12,766 nt of DNA from Azovibrio restrictus (GCA_003252145.1 QKDJ01000230.1:1-12766), one strand, 5' to 3'. Positions 1 to 8,416 are shown, counted from the first letter of the stretch. Made by a program: numbers and translations. Notes: generated from the sequence alone by a model not told the origin.

Positions 1-1226
1 ATAAGCAGCAGGGCATAGGCCAGCATCACAGCCACTTGGGGAGTCACCGGGGAAATCAACCAGACGGCTGTGGCCAGCAACATCACCCCGAATGCCTTCT
101 TCACTCCTTCCATCCAGGGGCCGGAACGGGGCAGCAAGGTGCCGGCTGACAAACCTACTGCCAACAGGGGCACGCCCATACCCAGGGCCATGGCGAACAG
201 GGCAGCTCCGCCCAGCACCGCATCCCCGGTCTGCCCGATATAGAGCAAAGCCCCCGCCATAGGCGCTGCCACGCAGGGCCCCACGATCAGGGCCGACAAG
301 GCTCCCATGAACAACACGCTGATGCCTCGCCCGCCGGACAAATGCCCGGATTCCTCCGAAAGTTTGCTTTGCAAGGCCGAGGGCATCTGCAACTCGTAGA
401 AGCCGAACATGGACAGGGAGAGCAGGACAAACACCCCGGCAAAGGCCGAAAGAACCCAGACATTCTGCAGGGCAGCCGACAGCAAGGTACCGCTCAAGCC
501 CGCCGCCACACCCACGGCGGTATAGGTCAGGGCCATACCCAACACATAGACCAGGGAGAGCACAAAGGCCCGGCCTCGGGAAACCTTATGCCCCTGCCCC
601 ACAATGACGCCGGACAGAATGGGAATCATGGGGAACATGCAGGGGGTGAAAGCCAGCCCCAGACCGGCCACGAAGAAAATCAGCAGATTGCTCCAGAAAC
701 CGGCCTTACTCAGGGCTGCAGCAATCAATCCACTTTCGTCGCCACTAGCCTGAGCGGCCGGAGCAGGGGGCAAACTACCTTCGGCCGGCAATTCCGCCTG
801 CAAGGTCTGGGTTTGAGGGGGATAGCAGATGCCCCCGTCGGCACAGCCCTGGGAGGTGACTCGCAGGGCAAAGGACAGGGGGCCGGAAGCCTGGCGCTCC
901 ACCGGCAGACGAATCAAGACCTCGTCGTGAAAAATTTCCACCTTGCCGAAATTTTCGTCCTCCTTTTCCTGGCCCTTGGGTAATTCCGGCGCCCCCAGGG
1001 TCGCCTCATCACTGGCAAAACGGAACTTGTCCCGATACAGGTAGTAATCGGGCGCAATGTCGAAACGCACCTCCAGGGTACGGTCATCCAGGGCCCGAAC
1101 ACTGGGCTGGAAGGCCAGCATGGGGTCCAGGAATTGCTGGGCACGCACGGGACCCGCCCCCAGCAAACCCAGCAGGGGCAACAACAGCCCGACAAGGCGG
1201 AACAGGCTCAGCAAGGAATTCAGCAT
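1..1226 (-). CDS. dsbD: Thiol:disulfide interchange protein DsbD (N-terminal and membrane parts; C-terminus outside window)
   Basis: DsbD passes electrons from cytoplasmic thioredoxin across the inner membrane to periplasmic reductases such as DsbC. The 408 visible codons begin with a signal peptide (hydrophobic run at residues 8-23, likely cut after VRA at 29). The periplasmic alpha domain follows, with its cysteine pair C128 and C134 in the motif CADGGIC. A Pro/Ala linker at about 150-160 leads into the membrane beta domain from about 178. That domain holds the two essential cysteines, C196 in FTPCMFP and C318 in GPCVAAP. The reading frame is still open at the window edge, so the last helices and the C-terminal thioredoxin-like domain (CxxC) lie outside; the family is usually about 570-620 residues. 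The ATG at 1226 overlaps the end of cutA by 7 bases and has AAGGA 11 bases upstream, so translational coupling is likely. A cutA-dsbD pair is a common proteobacterial arrangement. All key residues that can be seen are intact. Confidence 0.95.
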   Translation of the reverse strand, partial: MLNSLLSLFRLVGLLLPLLGLLGAGPVRAQQFLDPMLAFQPSVRALDDRTLEVRFDIAPDYYLYRDKFRFASDEATLGAPELPKGQEKEDENFGKVEIFHDEVLIRLPVERQASGPLSFALRVTSQGCADGGICYPPQTQTLQAELPAEGSLPPAPAAQASGDESGLIAAALSKAGFWSNLLIFFVAGLGLAFTPCMFPMIPILSGVIVGQGHKVSRGRAFVLSLVYVLGMALTYTAVGVAAGLSGTLLSAALQNVWVLSAFAGVFVLLSLSMFGFYELQMPSALQSKLSEESGHLSGGRGISVLFMGALSALIVGPCVAAPMAGALLYIGQTGDAVLGGAALFAMALGMGVPLLAVGLSAGTLLPRSGPWMEGVKKAFGVMLLATAVWLISPVTPQVAVMLAYALLL

Positions 1227-1555
1227 AGGTCGGTCGGTCCTTCGGTTTCTTGTCGCACCCAGTCCAGATAGGCGGGCAAACCACCGCTCACCGGCAAGGT
1301 GATGATTTCGGGCACCTGGTAGGGATGCAGTTGCCGGATGGCCAGCTCCACCTCCGGATAATGAATGGCTCGCGTCTTGATGAGAACGGGCACTTCCGTG
1401 GCCCGCTCCACCTTGCCCTCCCAGCGATAGACGGACTGGCAGGGCGCCAGAATATTGACGCAGGCCACCAGCCCCTGTTCCACCAAAGCGGTGGCCACAC
1501 GCTCGGCACCGGCCTGATCGGGCAGATTGGTGAGGACTAAGAGAATATCGTTCAT
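1220..1555 (-). CDS. cutA: Divalent-cation tolerance protein CutA
   Basis: A complete 111-residue protein of the CutA1 family, which forms a very stable cytoplasmic trimer with a ferredoxin-like fold. It has been linked to copper and other divalent-metal tolerance, but its biochemical role is still unclear. Family landmarks are present: the N-terminal strand ILLVLTNLP (residues 4-12), GLVACVNI (28-35) with the conserved cysteine C32, YRWEGKVE (43-50), EVPVLIKT (54-61) and HPYQVPEII (77-85). Length is normal for the family. The ATG at 1555 gives the expected N-terminus; a G-run just upstream is the only candidate ribosome site and is weak. The gene is first in a two-gene unit with dsbD and is divergent from the GGDEF-EAL gene across 75 bases, so both promoters must lie between 1556 and 1630. 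I could not identify either with confidence. Confidence 0.95.
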   Translation of the reverse strand: MNDILLVLTNLPDQAGAERVATALVEQGLVACVNILAPCQSVYRWEGKVERATEVPVLIKTRAIHYPEVELAIRQLHPYQVPEIITLPVSGGLPAYLDWVRQETEGPTDLC

Positions 1556-1630
1556 CCCCCCATTTTAGCGGGCATTCCCGGAACAGTCCCCTTCAGTCAT
1601 AATGGGCTGCCGCAACGCCCTCATGCCTGC

Positions 1631-3325
1631 ATGTACCGTCTTCGTAGCGAACCTTCGCCACTCACCAGTGCCTTCCTGAAACTGCCGGGTACCCTACTCC
1701 TGGTCTTTGATCGCCAGGGGCGACTCAAAATGTTCAGCGATGCCTGGTCGGAAACCTTGGGTTACGACGCAGAGGAACTACGGCAACGCACTTTTTTTGA
1801 CCTGCTCTACCCGGAGGACCGGGCCGATTGCCAGGAAAAGTTGGCCAGCATGCATGCTGACCTCCCCACCCTGCGCTTTGCCAGCCGCTGCAGCCGCAAG
1901 GAAAAAGACTACCTGGGCGTGGCCTGGAGCATCACCTACGACGCAGAAGAGGAACTCTTCTACGCCTCCGCCCACGAAACAGCCGTACAGCTGTGTGCCG
2001 AAGAGGCCCATCTGCCTGACGTGTTCGTGGACGGCCTCACCGGCCTGCCCAATCGCAGCCTGTTCCTGGACCGTCTGGAGCACACCCTGCACCGGGCGGA
2101 GCGCCGCAAGGATATGCAATTTGCCGTGCTCCATTGCGGCATCGATCGCTTCTCGGTGATCAACAACAGCTTAGGCCACCGCATGGGGGACCTGCTGCTC
2201 ATGAGCGTGGCCAATCTGTTACGCAACACCATCCGCCCTACAGATATGGTGGCCCGTCTTTCCGGCGATGAGTTCGGCATCCTGCTGGAAGACATCCGGG
2301 ACGTAAGTGCCACCCTCCATGTGGTCAACCGGGTTCAGCAGAAACTGCAATTTCCTTTCCCCCTAAATGGCCACCAGGTTTTTGCCACCGTGTCCTTTGG
2401 CATCGTGATCAATGGAGAGGAATACCAGCAACCCGACATGATGTTGCGGGACGCCAACATGGCCCTGGTCCAAGCCAAGAGCCAGGGAGGCGGCGCCTAT
2501 CTGGTCTTTAACAAGAACATGCACGACCAGGCGGTGCGTCGCCTGAAACTGGAGTTGGATCTGCGTCAGGCCCTGGAGCGGGGCGAATTTCAGGCCTACT
2601 ACCAGCCCATCGTGCAACTGCTCACGGGACAACTCACGGGCTTCGAAGCCCTGGTGCGCTGGAATCACCCCAGCAAGGGGCTGATTTCCCCCCTGGAATT
2701 CATTCCCGTGGCCGAGGAAACCGGCCTGATCGTGCCCCTGGGCCGCTGGATGTTGCACGAAGCCTGTCGCCAGTTACGTCACTGGCAGGCCCGCCTGCCC
2801 GGTGCGGAGCACCTGAGCGTCAGCGTCAATCTATCCACCAAGCAGGTCCTGCATCCCCGCCTGCTCAATGACGTACAGGACGTACTGGTCAGCACCGGCC
2901 TGCAACCGGAACACCTGAAGCTGGAAATCACGGAAAGCGCCATGATGGAGGATACGGAACGGGCCATCACCCTGCTCGAATCCCTCAAGGCCATGGGCCT
3001 GCGCATCCTGCTGGACGATTTCGGCACCGGCTATTCCTCCCTGGCCTACCTGCACCGGCTACCCATCGACACCCTGAAAGTGGACCGCTCCTTCATCCGC
3101 CATGTGCATGAGAAGGAAACAGACCGGCACTTTGTGGAAACCATCGTACAACTGGCCCAGCGCCTGCAACAGGATGTAATCTGCGAAGGGGTGGAATTGC
3201 AGGAACAGGCCCGCCTGCTGGCTGGCATGGGCGTCACCCACACCCAGGGCTTCCTGTATTCCCGCCCCGTGGCCGCCCACGAAGCGGAAATGTTGATTCT
3301 CGCGGGCTTCCCTTCCGCCCACTGA
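1631..3325 (+). CDS. PAS-GGDEF-EAL cyclic-di-GMP signalling protein
   Basis: A soluble 564-residue protein with no predicted membrane segments. A PAS-like sensor (about residues 12-115, with [12 protein letters not shown] at 39-50) is followed by a GGDEF domain (about 130-295) and an EAL domain (about 303-560). The GGDEF signature is SGDEF at 211-215, a variant found in active enzymes. RPTD at 202-205, five residues before it, fits the RxxD inhibitory product-binding site. D172 and N179 match metal and substrate positions. The EAL domain looks catalytically complete: E339-A-L, N400, E432, D462-D463 in [10 protein letters not shown]483, E519 and Q539. The protein could therefore both make and degrade cyclic-di-GMP, with the PAS domain setting the balance; which activity dominates cannot be read from sequence. 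No clear Shine-Dalgarno precedes the ATG and no in-frame upstream start is available. The gene stops 5 bases before the convergent permease gene. Confidence 0.95.
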   Translation: MYRLRSEPSPLTSAFLKLPGTLLLVFDRQGRLKMFSDAWSETLGYDAEELRQRTFFDLLYPEDRADCQEKLASMHADLPTLRFASRCSRKEKDYLGVAWSITYDAEEELFYASAHETAVQLCAEEAHLPDVFVDGLTGLPNRSLFLDRLEHTLHRAERRKDMQFAVLHCGIDRFSVINNSLGHRMGDLLLMSVANLLRNTIRPTDMVARLSGDEFGILLEDIRDVSATLHVVNRVQQKLQFPFPLNGHQVFATVSFGIVINGEEYQQPDMMLRDANMALVQAKSQGGGAYLVFNKNMHDQAVRRLKLELDLRQALERGEFQAYYQPIVQLLTGQLTGFEALVRWNHPSKGLISPLEFIPVAEETGLIVPLGRWMLHEACRQLRHWQARLPGAEHLSVSVNLSTKQVLHPRLLNDVQDVLVSTGLQPEHLKLEITESAMMEDTERAITLLESLKAMGLRILLDDFGTGYSSLAYLHRLPIDTLKVDRSFIRHVHEKETDRHFVETIVQLAQRLQQDVICEGVELQEQARLLAGMGVTHTQGFLYSRPVAAHEAEMLILAGFPSAH

Positions 3326-3330
3326 GACCC

Positions 3331-4137
3331 TTACTTCATCAAGCGCCGCCGGGTCAGCACCAGGGCTATGGCGTAGGACACCAGGGTCATGACCAGCAGG
3401 GCCAGCACATGGACTAAGACACCATCCGGCACCTGGCCCGCCAACAGGGGCCGCACCAGGGCCACCCCCTGAGCCAGAGGCAACCAGCCGCCCACCCAGG
3501 CCAGCCAGGCCGGTAACTGATCCGTGGGAAAGAACACCCCGGAAATCAAGGTCATGGGGGTGATGAACAGGGTGAAGTAGTACATGAAGAAATCGTAGGA
3601 CGGCGCCAGGGCGTTCCAGATCAGTCCCAGGGCGGCAAAAGCCAGGCCGGTTAGGGCCACCGCTGGCAACACCCACAGCACCAGAGGTCCCTGGGTCAGC
3701 CCCATGACCCCCACAACCACCAGGATCGCCACCCCGGAAAGCACCGACTTGGTGGCCGCCCAGACCAACTCACCGAGCAGCACATCCGCCATGCCCAGGG
3801 GCGTATTGAGGATGGCCTCCCAGGTTTTCTGCACATGCATGCGGGAGAAGGCGGAATACAGGGCCTCGAAGGTGGCCGCGTTCATGGTGGAGGAACAGAT
3901 GATCCCCGCTGCCAGGAAGGCCACGTAAGGCTGACCGTCGAGACTGGGCAACAGGGCCCCTAGGCCATAACCCAGACCCAGCATGTAGATCAGGGGGTCG
4001 GCCAGATTGCCCAGAATGGAAGGCAGGGCCAGCTTGCGCCAGACCAGGAAATTGCGCTGCCAGACAGGCAGCCAGCCCAACAGGGGAGAAGCCACGGTTG
4101 CAGACATATTCGTACAGGAATTCGAGTCGGCCTCCAT
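3331..4137 (-). CDS. ABC-2 type transporter permease, NodJ-like
   Basis: A 268-residue membrane protein of the ABC-2 permease family, close in pattern to NodJ, the membrane partner of the ATPase NodI. Landmarks are NFLVWRKLALPSILGNLADP (residues 29-48), YMLGLGYGLG (51-60), the cytoplasmic-side segment with TWEAILNTPL (105-114) and FITPMTLISGVFFP (191-204). About six hydrophobic segments are visible: roughly 38-62, 72-92, 118-145, 152-176, 184-203 and 242-262. The end, LTRRRLMK, is typical of the family. NodI/NodJ export lipo-chitin signals in rhizobia, but homologues are widespread in non-nodulating betaproteobacteria, where the substrate is unknown, so no nodulation role should be assumed. 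Its ATPase is not adjacent: the upstream neighbour is divergent and the downstream one convergent. The start is uncertain; the in-frame ATG at 4107 (MSATVAS) is an alternative, and neither has a good ribosome site. Confidence 0.88.
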   Translation of the reverse strand: MEADSNSCTNMSATVASPLLGWLPVWQRNFLVWRKLALPSILGNLADPLIYMLGLGYGLGALLPSLDGQPYVAFLAAGIICSSTMNAATFEALYSAFSRMHVQKTWEAILNTPLGMADVLLGELVWAATKSVLSGVAILVVVGVMGLTQGPLVLWVLPAVALTGLAFAALGLIWNALAPSYDFFMYYFTLFITPMTLISGVFFPTDQLPAWLAWVGGWLPLAQGVALVRPLLAGQVPDGVLVHVLALLVMTLVSYAIALVLTRRRLMK

Positions 4138-4276
4138 TGTAACTGCCGCCCCATGCTGCGACGCACCAGAATCGCGCCAGATGACTCACCCATGCACCAG
4201 CAAAAACCCATATTTGGGTTGTGGACATTCTTAAGCTATTGAATTGACGCAACAACACATTTGGCATGGTTTTCGC

Positions 4277-4308
4277 AAAGTCCGACCATCTTGTTTCCTC
4301 TGGACTTT
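4277..4308. repeat. Inverted repeat just before the small ORF
   Basis: AAAGTCC at 4277-4283 and GGACTTT at 4302-4308 form perfect 7-base arms around an 18-base spacer. The right arm ends 5 bases before the preferred start codon at 4314. It could be an operator or a leader hairpin. There is no T-run, so it is not a terminator. If translation began at 4266 instead, the repeat would lie inside coding sequence. Confidence 0.4.
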
Positions 4309-4313
4309 CGCAC

Positions 4314-4619
4314 ATGGCTGATCCCTACGAGCTCCCCCGCCTGCTGGCCCGTTTCAAACTTCAAGTCCGTCGGCAGCTCAATCAGTCCGTGGATCTGGAA
4401 CAATTGAGCCGGGATTCGGAATATGCCCGGACCCGCCTGGGAGAAATTGAGGATTTGGCCGATGATGAGGAATTGCTGGTCACCCTGGTGCGGCTGCGGG
4501 ACCTGCTTTGCCCAACGGCTTCACTGCCTGCCCAGACGGCCCTACCCCCAGAGGCGGAAACCCCTGACCCGGTTCCCAAGACCACCCGGAATTATCAATT
4601 CGGCGCACGCAGCTGGTAA
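4314..4619 (+). CDS. Small acidic protein of unknown function
   Basis: I do not recognise this family. From the ATG at 4314 (MADPYELPRLLARF) it encodes 101 residues. The first two thirds look helical and charged, with regularly spaced Leu and many Arg/Asp/Glu residues (segments LLARFKLQVRRQL and EIEDLADDEELLVTLVRLRDLL). This is followed by a Pro-rich, probably disordered tail ending in YQFGARSW. No signal peptide or membrane segment is visible, so it is probably cytoplasmic. The frame stays open back to an ATG at 4266, but the extra 16 residues look unlike coding sequence, so I prefer 4314. Neither start has a clear Shine-Dalgarno. Codon use with strong third-position GC supports a real gene. 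It diverges from the permease gene; the roughly 176 bases between the two starts hold the inverted repeat at 4277-4308 and only weak promoter-like matches. Confidence 0.6.
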   Translation: MADPYELPRLLARFKLQVRRQLNQSVDLEQLSRDSEYARTRLGEIEDLADDEELLVTLVRLRDLLCPTASLPAQTALPPEAETPDPVPKTTRNYQFGARSW

Positions 4620-4646
4620 GCACTCCAAGTTAGAGAACAGGCTGAC

Positions 4647-4693
4647 GTACGGTTTTCCGAACGAAGGAATTCACTCCATCCGGAAAACCGTAC
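4647..4693. promoter_or_regulatory. Paired dyad sites, candidate enhancer for the dctA sigma-54 promoter
   Basis: Perfect 13-base inverted arms (GTACGGTTTTCCG at 4647-4659 and CGGAAAACCGTAC at 4681-4693) flank a 21-base spacer. Each arm contains its own smaller dyad, CGG-N4-CCG, at 4650-4659 and 4681-4690. The centres are 31 bases apart, close to three helical turns, so two dimers would sit on the same face of the DNA. Relative to the inferred start of transcription near 4794, the sites centre at about -139 and -108. That is where DctD/NtrC-type activators usually bind upstream of sigma-54 promoters. No T-run follows, which argues against a terminator. The identity of the binding protein is inference. 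Confidence 0.6.
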
Positions 4694-4729
4694 AACACCT
4701 CTTTGCACACCACTCACCCAACCTTTAAG

Positions 4730-4742
4730 AATCAATGACTTG
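4730..4742 (+). promoter_or_regulatory. IHF-binding site between enhancer and sigma-54 promoter
   Basis: AATCAATGACTTG matches the IHF consensus WATCAA-N4-TTR at every fixed position. It lies between the dyad sites and the -24/-12 promoter, where IHF bends the DNA to bring an activator to sigma-54 RNA polymerase. A short AT-rich palindrome, CTTATATAAG (4746-4755), adjoins it. Confidence 0.6.
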
Positions 4743-4767
4743 AAACTTATATAAGACACAACACCCC

Positions 4768-4784
4768 TGGCACACCCCCTGCAA
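4768..4784 (+). promoter_or_regulatory. Sigma-54 (-24/-12) promoter of dctA
   Basis: TGGCAC, then five bases, then CTGCAA. The GG (4769-4770) and GC (4781-4782) dinucleotides are separated by exactly 10 bases, as required for sigma-54, and only one base departs from the TGGCAC-N5-TTGCA consensus. Transcription would start near 4794. Control of dctA by sigma-54 with the DctB/DctD two-component pair is well established in other proteobacteria. Those regulators are not in this window. Confidence 0.85.
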
Positions 4785-4794
4785 TAGAGAGTGA

Positions 4795-4811
4795 CCTCCC
4801 ATGGGGGGAGG
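4795..4811 (+). other. Hairpin at the 5' end of the dctA transcript
   Basis: CCTCCC (4795-4800) and GGGAGG (4806-4811) can pair around ATGGG. With a start of transcription near 4794, this stem would sit at the extreme 5' end of the mRNA, a place where hairpins often slow decay. The ATG in its loop is out of frame with dctA. Confidence 0.4.
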
Positions 4812-4832
4812 ACAACACCAGGAGGGTGAGAC

Positions 4833-6170
4833 GTGTCTGCAACAGCCAACAAATCCAAGAGCCTGTATATCCAGGTCATCATCGCCATTGCCATTGGCGT
4901 TCTACTGGGTCACTTCATGCCCGAACTGGGCACCCAGATGAAACCTCTGGGTGACGGCTTCATCAAGCTCATCAAGATGATCATCGCCCCGATCATCTTC
5001 TGTACCGTCGTCATCGGCATCGCCGGGATGGAAGACATGAAGAAGGTGGGCAAGACCGGCGGCTACGCCCTGCTCTACTTCGAGATCATGAGTACCGTGG
5101 CCCTGATCATCGGCCTCATCATCGTCAATACAGTCCAACCTGGCGCCGGCATGCATGTGGACCCTGCCAGCCTGGATACCAAGGCCATTGCCAGCTACAC
5201 AGATCCGGCCAAGATGCAGACCACCACCGAATTCCTGCTGCACATCATCCCCACCAGCGTGGTGGATGCCTTTGCCAAGGGTGACATGCTCCAGGTGCTG
5301 CTGTTCTCCGTGCTGTTCGGTTTTGCCCTGCACGCCTTTGGTGGCCGGGGCAATATCGTCTTCGACGTGATCGAGCGCCTCTCCCATGTGCTCTTCCACA
5401 TCGTGAACATGATCATGAAGCTGGCCCCCGTTGGTGCCTTCGGTGCCATGGCTTTCACCATCGGCAAACATGGCGTGGCCTCCCTGCTGCAACTGGCTCA
5501 GCTCATGGGCTCCTTCTACGCCACCTGCCTGATCTTCATCTTCGTGGTACTGGGCTCCGTCGCCCGCTTCCACGGTTTCTCCATCTGGAAGTTCATCAAG
5601 TACATCAAGGAAGAACTCCTGCTGGTGCTGGGCACCTCCTCTTCCGAATCCGCCCTGCCCCGGATGATGGCCAAGCTGGAGAACCTGGGCGCCAAGAAGA
5701 CCGTTGTGGGTCTGGTGATTCCCACCGGCTACTCCTTCAACCTGGACGGCACTGCCATTTACCTGACCATGGCTGCCGTATTCATCGCCCAGGCCACTGA
5801 CACCACCATGACCCTGAACCAGCAGCTGACCCTGCTGGCCGTGTTGCTGGTGACCTCCAAGGGTGCCGCCGGGGTGACTGGCTCCGGCTTCATCGTGCTG
5901 GCCGCCACCCTGTCTGCCGTGGGCCATGTACCGGTTGCCGGCCTGGCCTTGATCCTGGGTATCGACCGCTTCATGTCCGAAGCCCGGGCACTGACCAACC
6001 TGATCGGTAACGGGGTCGCCACCCTGGTGGTCGCCAAGTGGTGCAAGGAACTGGATACGGAGCGTCTGCACCAGCACCTGAATAATGAGACGGTGGAAGA
6101 GGCCGATGATCCGGAGCTGGTCCTGGATGAGCAGGAGGCCCACCTGTCCACCGGAGCCGCCCGAGCCTGA
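4833..6170 (+). CDS. dctA: C4-dicarboxylate/proton symporter DctA
   Basis: A 445-residue inner-membrane carrier of the DAACS (glutamate transporter fold) family. It imports succinate, fumarate and malate with protons for aerobic growth. Landmarks in order: [18 protein letters not shown] (residues 14-31), [18 protein letters not shown] (43-60), [16 protein letters not shown] (196-211), the Ser-rich re-entrant loop [12 protein letters not shown] (267-278), NLDGT (303-307) in helix 7, the second re-entrant loop with [13 protein letters not shown] (341-353), and [17 protein letters not shown] (377-393) with the substrate-binding residues of helix 8. Length is normal. It starts at a GTG codon (4833), supported by GGAGG at 4821-4825 with a 7-base gap. 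The acidic C-terminal tail is typical. It is monocistronic, with its own sigma-54 promoter upstream and a strong terminator downstream. Confidence 0.97.
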   Translation: MSATANKSKSLYIQVIIAIAIGVLLGHFMPELGTQMKPLGDGFIKLIKMIIAPIIFCTVVIGIAGMEDMKKVGKTGGYALLYFEIMSTVALIIGLIIVNTVQPGAGMHVDPASLDTKAIASYTDPAKMQTTTEFLLHIIPTSVVDAFAKGDMLQVLLFSVLFGFALHAFGGRGNIVFDVIERLSHVLFHIVNMIMKLAPVGAFGAMAFTIGKHGVASLLQLAQLMGSFYATCLIFIFVVLGSVARFHGFSIWKFIKYIKEELLLVLGTSSSESALPRMMAKLENLGAKKTVVGLVIPTGYSFNLDGTAIYLTMAAVFIAQATDTTMTLNQQLTLLAVLLVTSKGAAGVTGSGFIVLAATLSAVGHVPVAGLALILGIDRFMSEARALTNLIGNGVATLVVAKWCKELDTERLHQHLNNETVEEADDPELVLDEQEAHLSTGAARA

Positions 6171-6186
6171 ACCGGCTGATCTAATG

Positions 6187-6220
6187 AAAAAAGGCGACGG
6201 TCAAACCCGTCGCCTTTTTT
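6187..6220. terminator. Bidirectional Rho-independent terminator
   Basis: A perfect 14-base inverted repeat: A6 followed by GGCGACGG (6187-6200), loop TCAAAC, then CCGTCGCC followed by T6 (6207-6220). The GC-rich stem with T-run works in both directions. It ends dctA on the plus strand (16 bases after its stop) and the DUF1631 gene on the minus strand (15 bases after its stop). Confidence 0.95.
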
Positions 6221-6235
6221 CATGGACCGCTGTAA

Positions 6236-8416
6236 TCAGGCGGCCTGCAGGACTTCGATAGTACGTGCCAGAGCCCGGTCAAAGATGGGCTCGGTAGAGA
6301 GAATCCGGACTTCGCCCCGCTGCAGTTGCACGCTCATGGCTTCAGGAGAAACGGCCAGGGCCTGGGGAGAATGGGGATTGGTAAAGAGGAAGATACCGCG
6401 CTGGGGACTGACCCAGGACAAGCGATAGCGAATGGCCTCGCCATCGGGCTGGATGAACTCCACCCAGTCGCCCCGCTGCAAGTCCTCGACCTCCTGAGCC
6501 GCTTCCACATCCGGCAGTTCCTGGCTCAAGGTCAGACTTTCCACCGTCACTTCGCCATCGCCCAGCACCTGGGTCGTCACTTCGGGCTCAGCCACAACCG
6601 CTTCCTGCTCCTCCAGCATCTCAGCCACAGGCTCGGCAGCCGACATCTCAGTTCCACGCAGAGCCTTGGCATGGACGGAGAACAATTCATCCAGCACCCG
6701 ATGGCGCCGCTCACCATCCGTCTTGATCCGGTCAAACCCTGCAATCAATTGCTTCAGCAACACGGGTAGTTGGCAGGCCAGGGCTTGGCGCTCCTGGGGA
6801 TCACGCTTGGCTCTGGTGCTATCCACCAGGGCAGCAGCAGTTTCCATAGCCCCTTGCCAGGCTTCGCTATCCAAGCCCTCTGCCAGGTAAATCTGCTTTA
6901 ACAGCAGGCGCCACTCGCGCTCCAGGAGCGCGGCAACCACACCAGGCTGAGGCATGGACAACAGGGGACGAAGCTCCCTTTCCACTGCCAAGCCCGCCAG
7001 TTCTTCCCGTTCACGCTGGGCCACCAGGGAAGCGGCACGACTGAGGTCTCCAGCAGTCGTAGCCTCGTATTCCGCCAAGAACTGCTCGAAATCGTCACTC
7101 AACTTGGTGAACAGGTCCGTATCCTGCTGAAAATTGCCATGGATCTGGTCCACAATTTCGGCGATCTTCAAATAGATCGGGTCATCGTGCCCCACGTCCT
7201 TGCCCCAGCGCAGGGCGGTACGGGAAATCAGGTCAAGCAAACGACGGGTCGGATGAGCCTTGCTGGAGAAGAAGGCACGATCCAGCATGGCGACCTTGAG
7301 GATGGGAATCTGCAACTTGCCCACCAAAGCCTTGATGGGATCGGCAATTTCCCGATCATCGAAAATCATGTCGAACAGCATGGCCACGATATCGACCGTG
7401 ATGGCATCCAGCTGACCCAAGCCCTGACCGACTTCACTGGCCCTGAAGTTGTGCAACACATTGGTGTTCTCGGTCGCCACCGGCTGGCCAACGGCGAAAT
7501 TCTGGACGGCATGCTGCATGGCCTCCAGGGAAGCCCACACCTGGGCCACAGGAACGCTTTGACCGCCGCCTACCCCGGCGCCAGGAATCCCTGGCACCCC
7601 CGGCAAGGCAGCAGCCCCAGACGGGGCTGCAACGCCCCCCGAAACCAGGCGCTGCAGCATGTTGAATATGTCGCCTGAAGCCTCTTCCTTGCTCGTTTCC
7701 TTGCTGGAGTTCTGACTCGGGCTCCGACCATAACCCCGCTTGAGATTGGGCAGAATGTCGTGCTTCAACAACTGGGCATTGATCGCGTGGAAAACGGGCC
7801 CCACCTGTGCCACCACCAACCCTTCCAGACAGCGGTACAACTCGATCCGACTTTGAATCTCGAATTCCACATCCCGCAGGGCACCCAGCAAGGAGCGGGT
7901 GAAAACATCCGGTGACAAGGGATTGGGAGCATCGGCGGGACTGTCATGGTCGATCAGGAAATTGATACGCCGCCCAAGGGCATACAACTCATCCGCACAT
8001 TTGTCTTCCAGACGGCGGGCCAGGGACTTCAGAGCCAGCTCTTCGTCCATTTCACCCACATCGACGATCTGCAGATCATCCAGGGAAAGCTTCTTGGGCG
8101 CTGGTTCCTCAACCCCTTTCAGGGCCCCATCAAACTCTTGGGCCCAGTGGGCAGACAACTGGGCTTCCAGACGGGAGCCCTTCTCGCGCAAAGCATTGGC
8201 CAGATCCAGCATGAGGCGGAAGTTACCCTTGCCGTTGAGCGCATCAGCGCGCTTATGCAGCGCCTCGATGGCCTGTTCCAGCATGGTCCGAGAAACTTCC
8301 CGCAAGCGGCGTGAAGCCAAGTCACGGCATCCCATCAGGATACGATTGGACGTTGCAGCCACACCGGGTCCACCGGGTTGCAGATTGATCACATTTCCGT
8401 ACGCTGTAGTTGCCAT
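6236..8416 (-). CDS. DUF1631 family protein under a probable cyclic-di-GMP riboswitch
   Basis: A 726-residue cytoplasmic protein that I assign to DUF1631, a family of beta- and gammaproteobacteria without an established function. Most of it is predicted helical. A Gly/Pro/Ala-rich linker at about 258-288 splits the helical part. The most conserved-looking stretch runs from about 345 to 400 and includes MLFDMIFDDREIADPIKALV, then QIPILKVAMLDRAFF, then HPTRRLLDLISRTALRWG. After an acidic linker (590-645), residues 646-710 (RGDWVEF, then RLSWVSPQRGIFLFTN) look like a small beta-barrel. It resembles PilZ in outline but lacks the RxxxR and [D/N]xSxxG cyclic-di-GMP motifs. I place the start at 8416 (MATTAYGN) because AGGGAG sits six bases upstream. 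The frame continues to an ATG at 8539, but that extension lies in the riboswitch leader. Some database entries call such proteins thymidine phosphorylase; nothing here supports that. Confidence 0.85.
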   Translation of the reverse strand: MATTAYGNVINLQPGGPGVAATSNRILMGCRDLASRRLREVSRTMLEQAIEALHKRADALNGKGNFRLMLDLANALREKGSRLEAQLSAHWAQEFDGALKGVEEPAPKKLSLDDLQIVDVGEMDEELALKSLARRLEDKCADELYALGRRINFLIDHDSPADAPNPLSPDVFTRSLLGALRDVEFEIQSRIELYRCLEGLVVAQVGPVFHAINAQLLKHDILPNLKRGYGRSPSQNSSKETSKEEASGDIFNMLQRLVSGGVAAPSGAAALPGVPGIPGAGVGGGQSVPVAQVWASLEAMQHAVQNFAVGQPVATENTNVLHNFRASEVGQGLGQLDAITVDIVAMLFDMIFDDREIADPIKALVGKLQIPILKVAMLDRAFFSSKAHPTRRLLDLISRTALRWGKDVGHDDPIYLKIAEIVDQIHGNFQQDTDLFTKLSDDFEQFLAEYEATTAGDLSRAASLVAQREREELAGLAVERELRPLLSMPQPGVVAALLEREWRLLLKQIYLAEGLDSEAWQGAMETAAALVDSTRAKRDPQERQALACQLPVLLKQLIAGFDRIKTDGERRHRVLDELFSVHAKALRGTEMSAAEPVAEMLEEQEAVVAEPEVTTQVLGDGEVTVESLTLSQELPDVEAAQEVEDLQRGDWVEFIQPDGEAIRYRLSWVSPQRGIFLFTNPHSPQALAVSPEAMSVQLQRGEVRILSTEPIFDRALARTIEVLQAA

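Noticed and set aside
342..983. 213-residue plus-strand frame
   Set aside because: Antisense of dsbD; low-complexity Gly/Gln/His composition.
1598..1603. CATAAT as a -10 element for the GGDEF-EAL gene
   Set aside because: No acceptable -35 at the right distance.
4902..6143. 413-residue open frame opposite dctA
   Set aside because: Composition is His/Gln/Gly-rich, as expected from reading GC-rich coding DNA backwards; it lacks family features, and dctA on the other strand is unmistakable.
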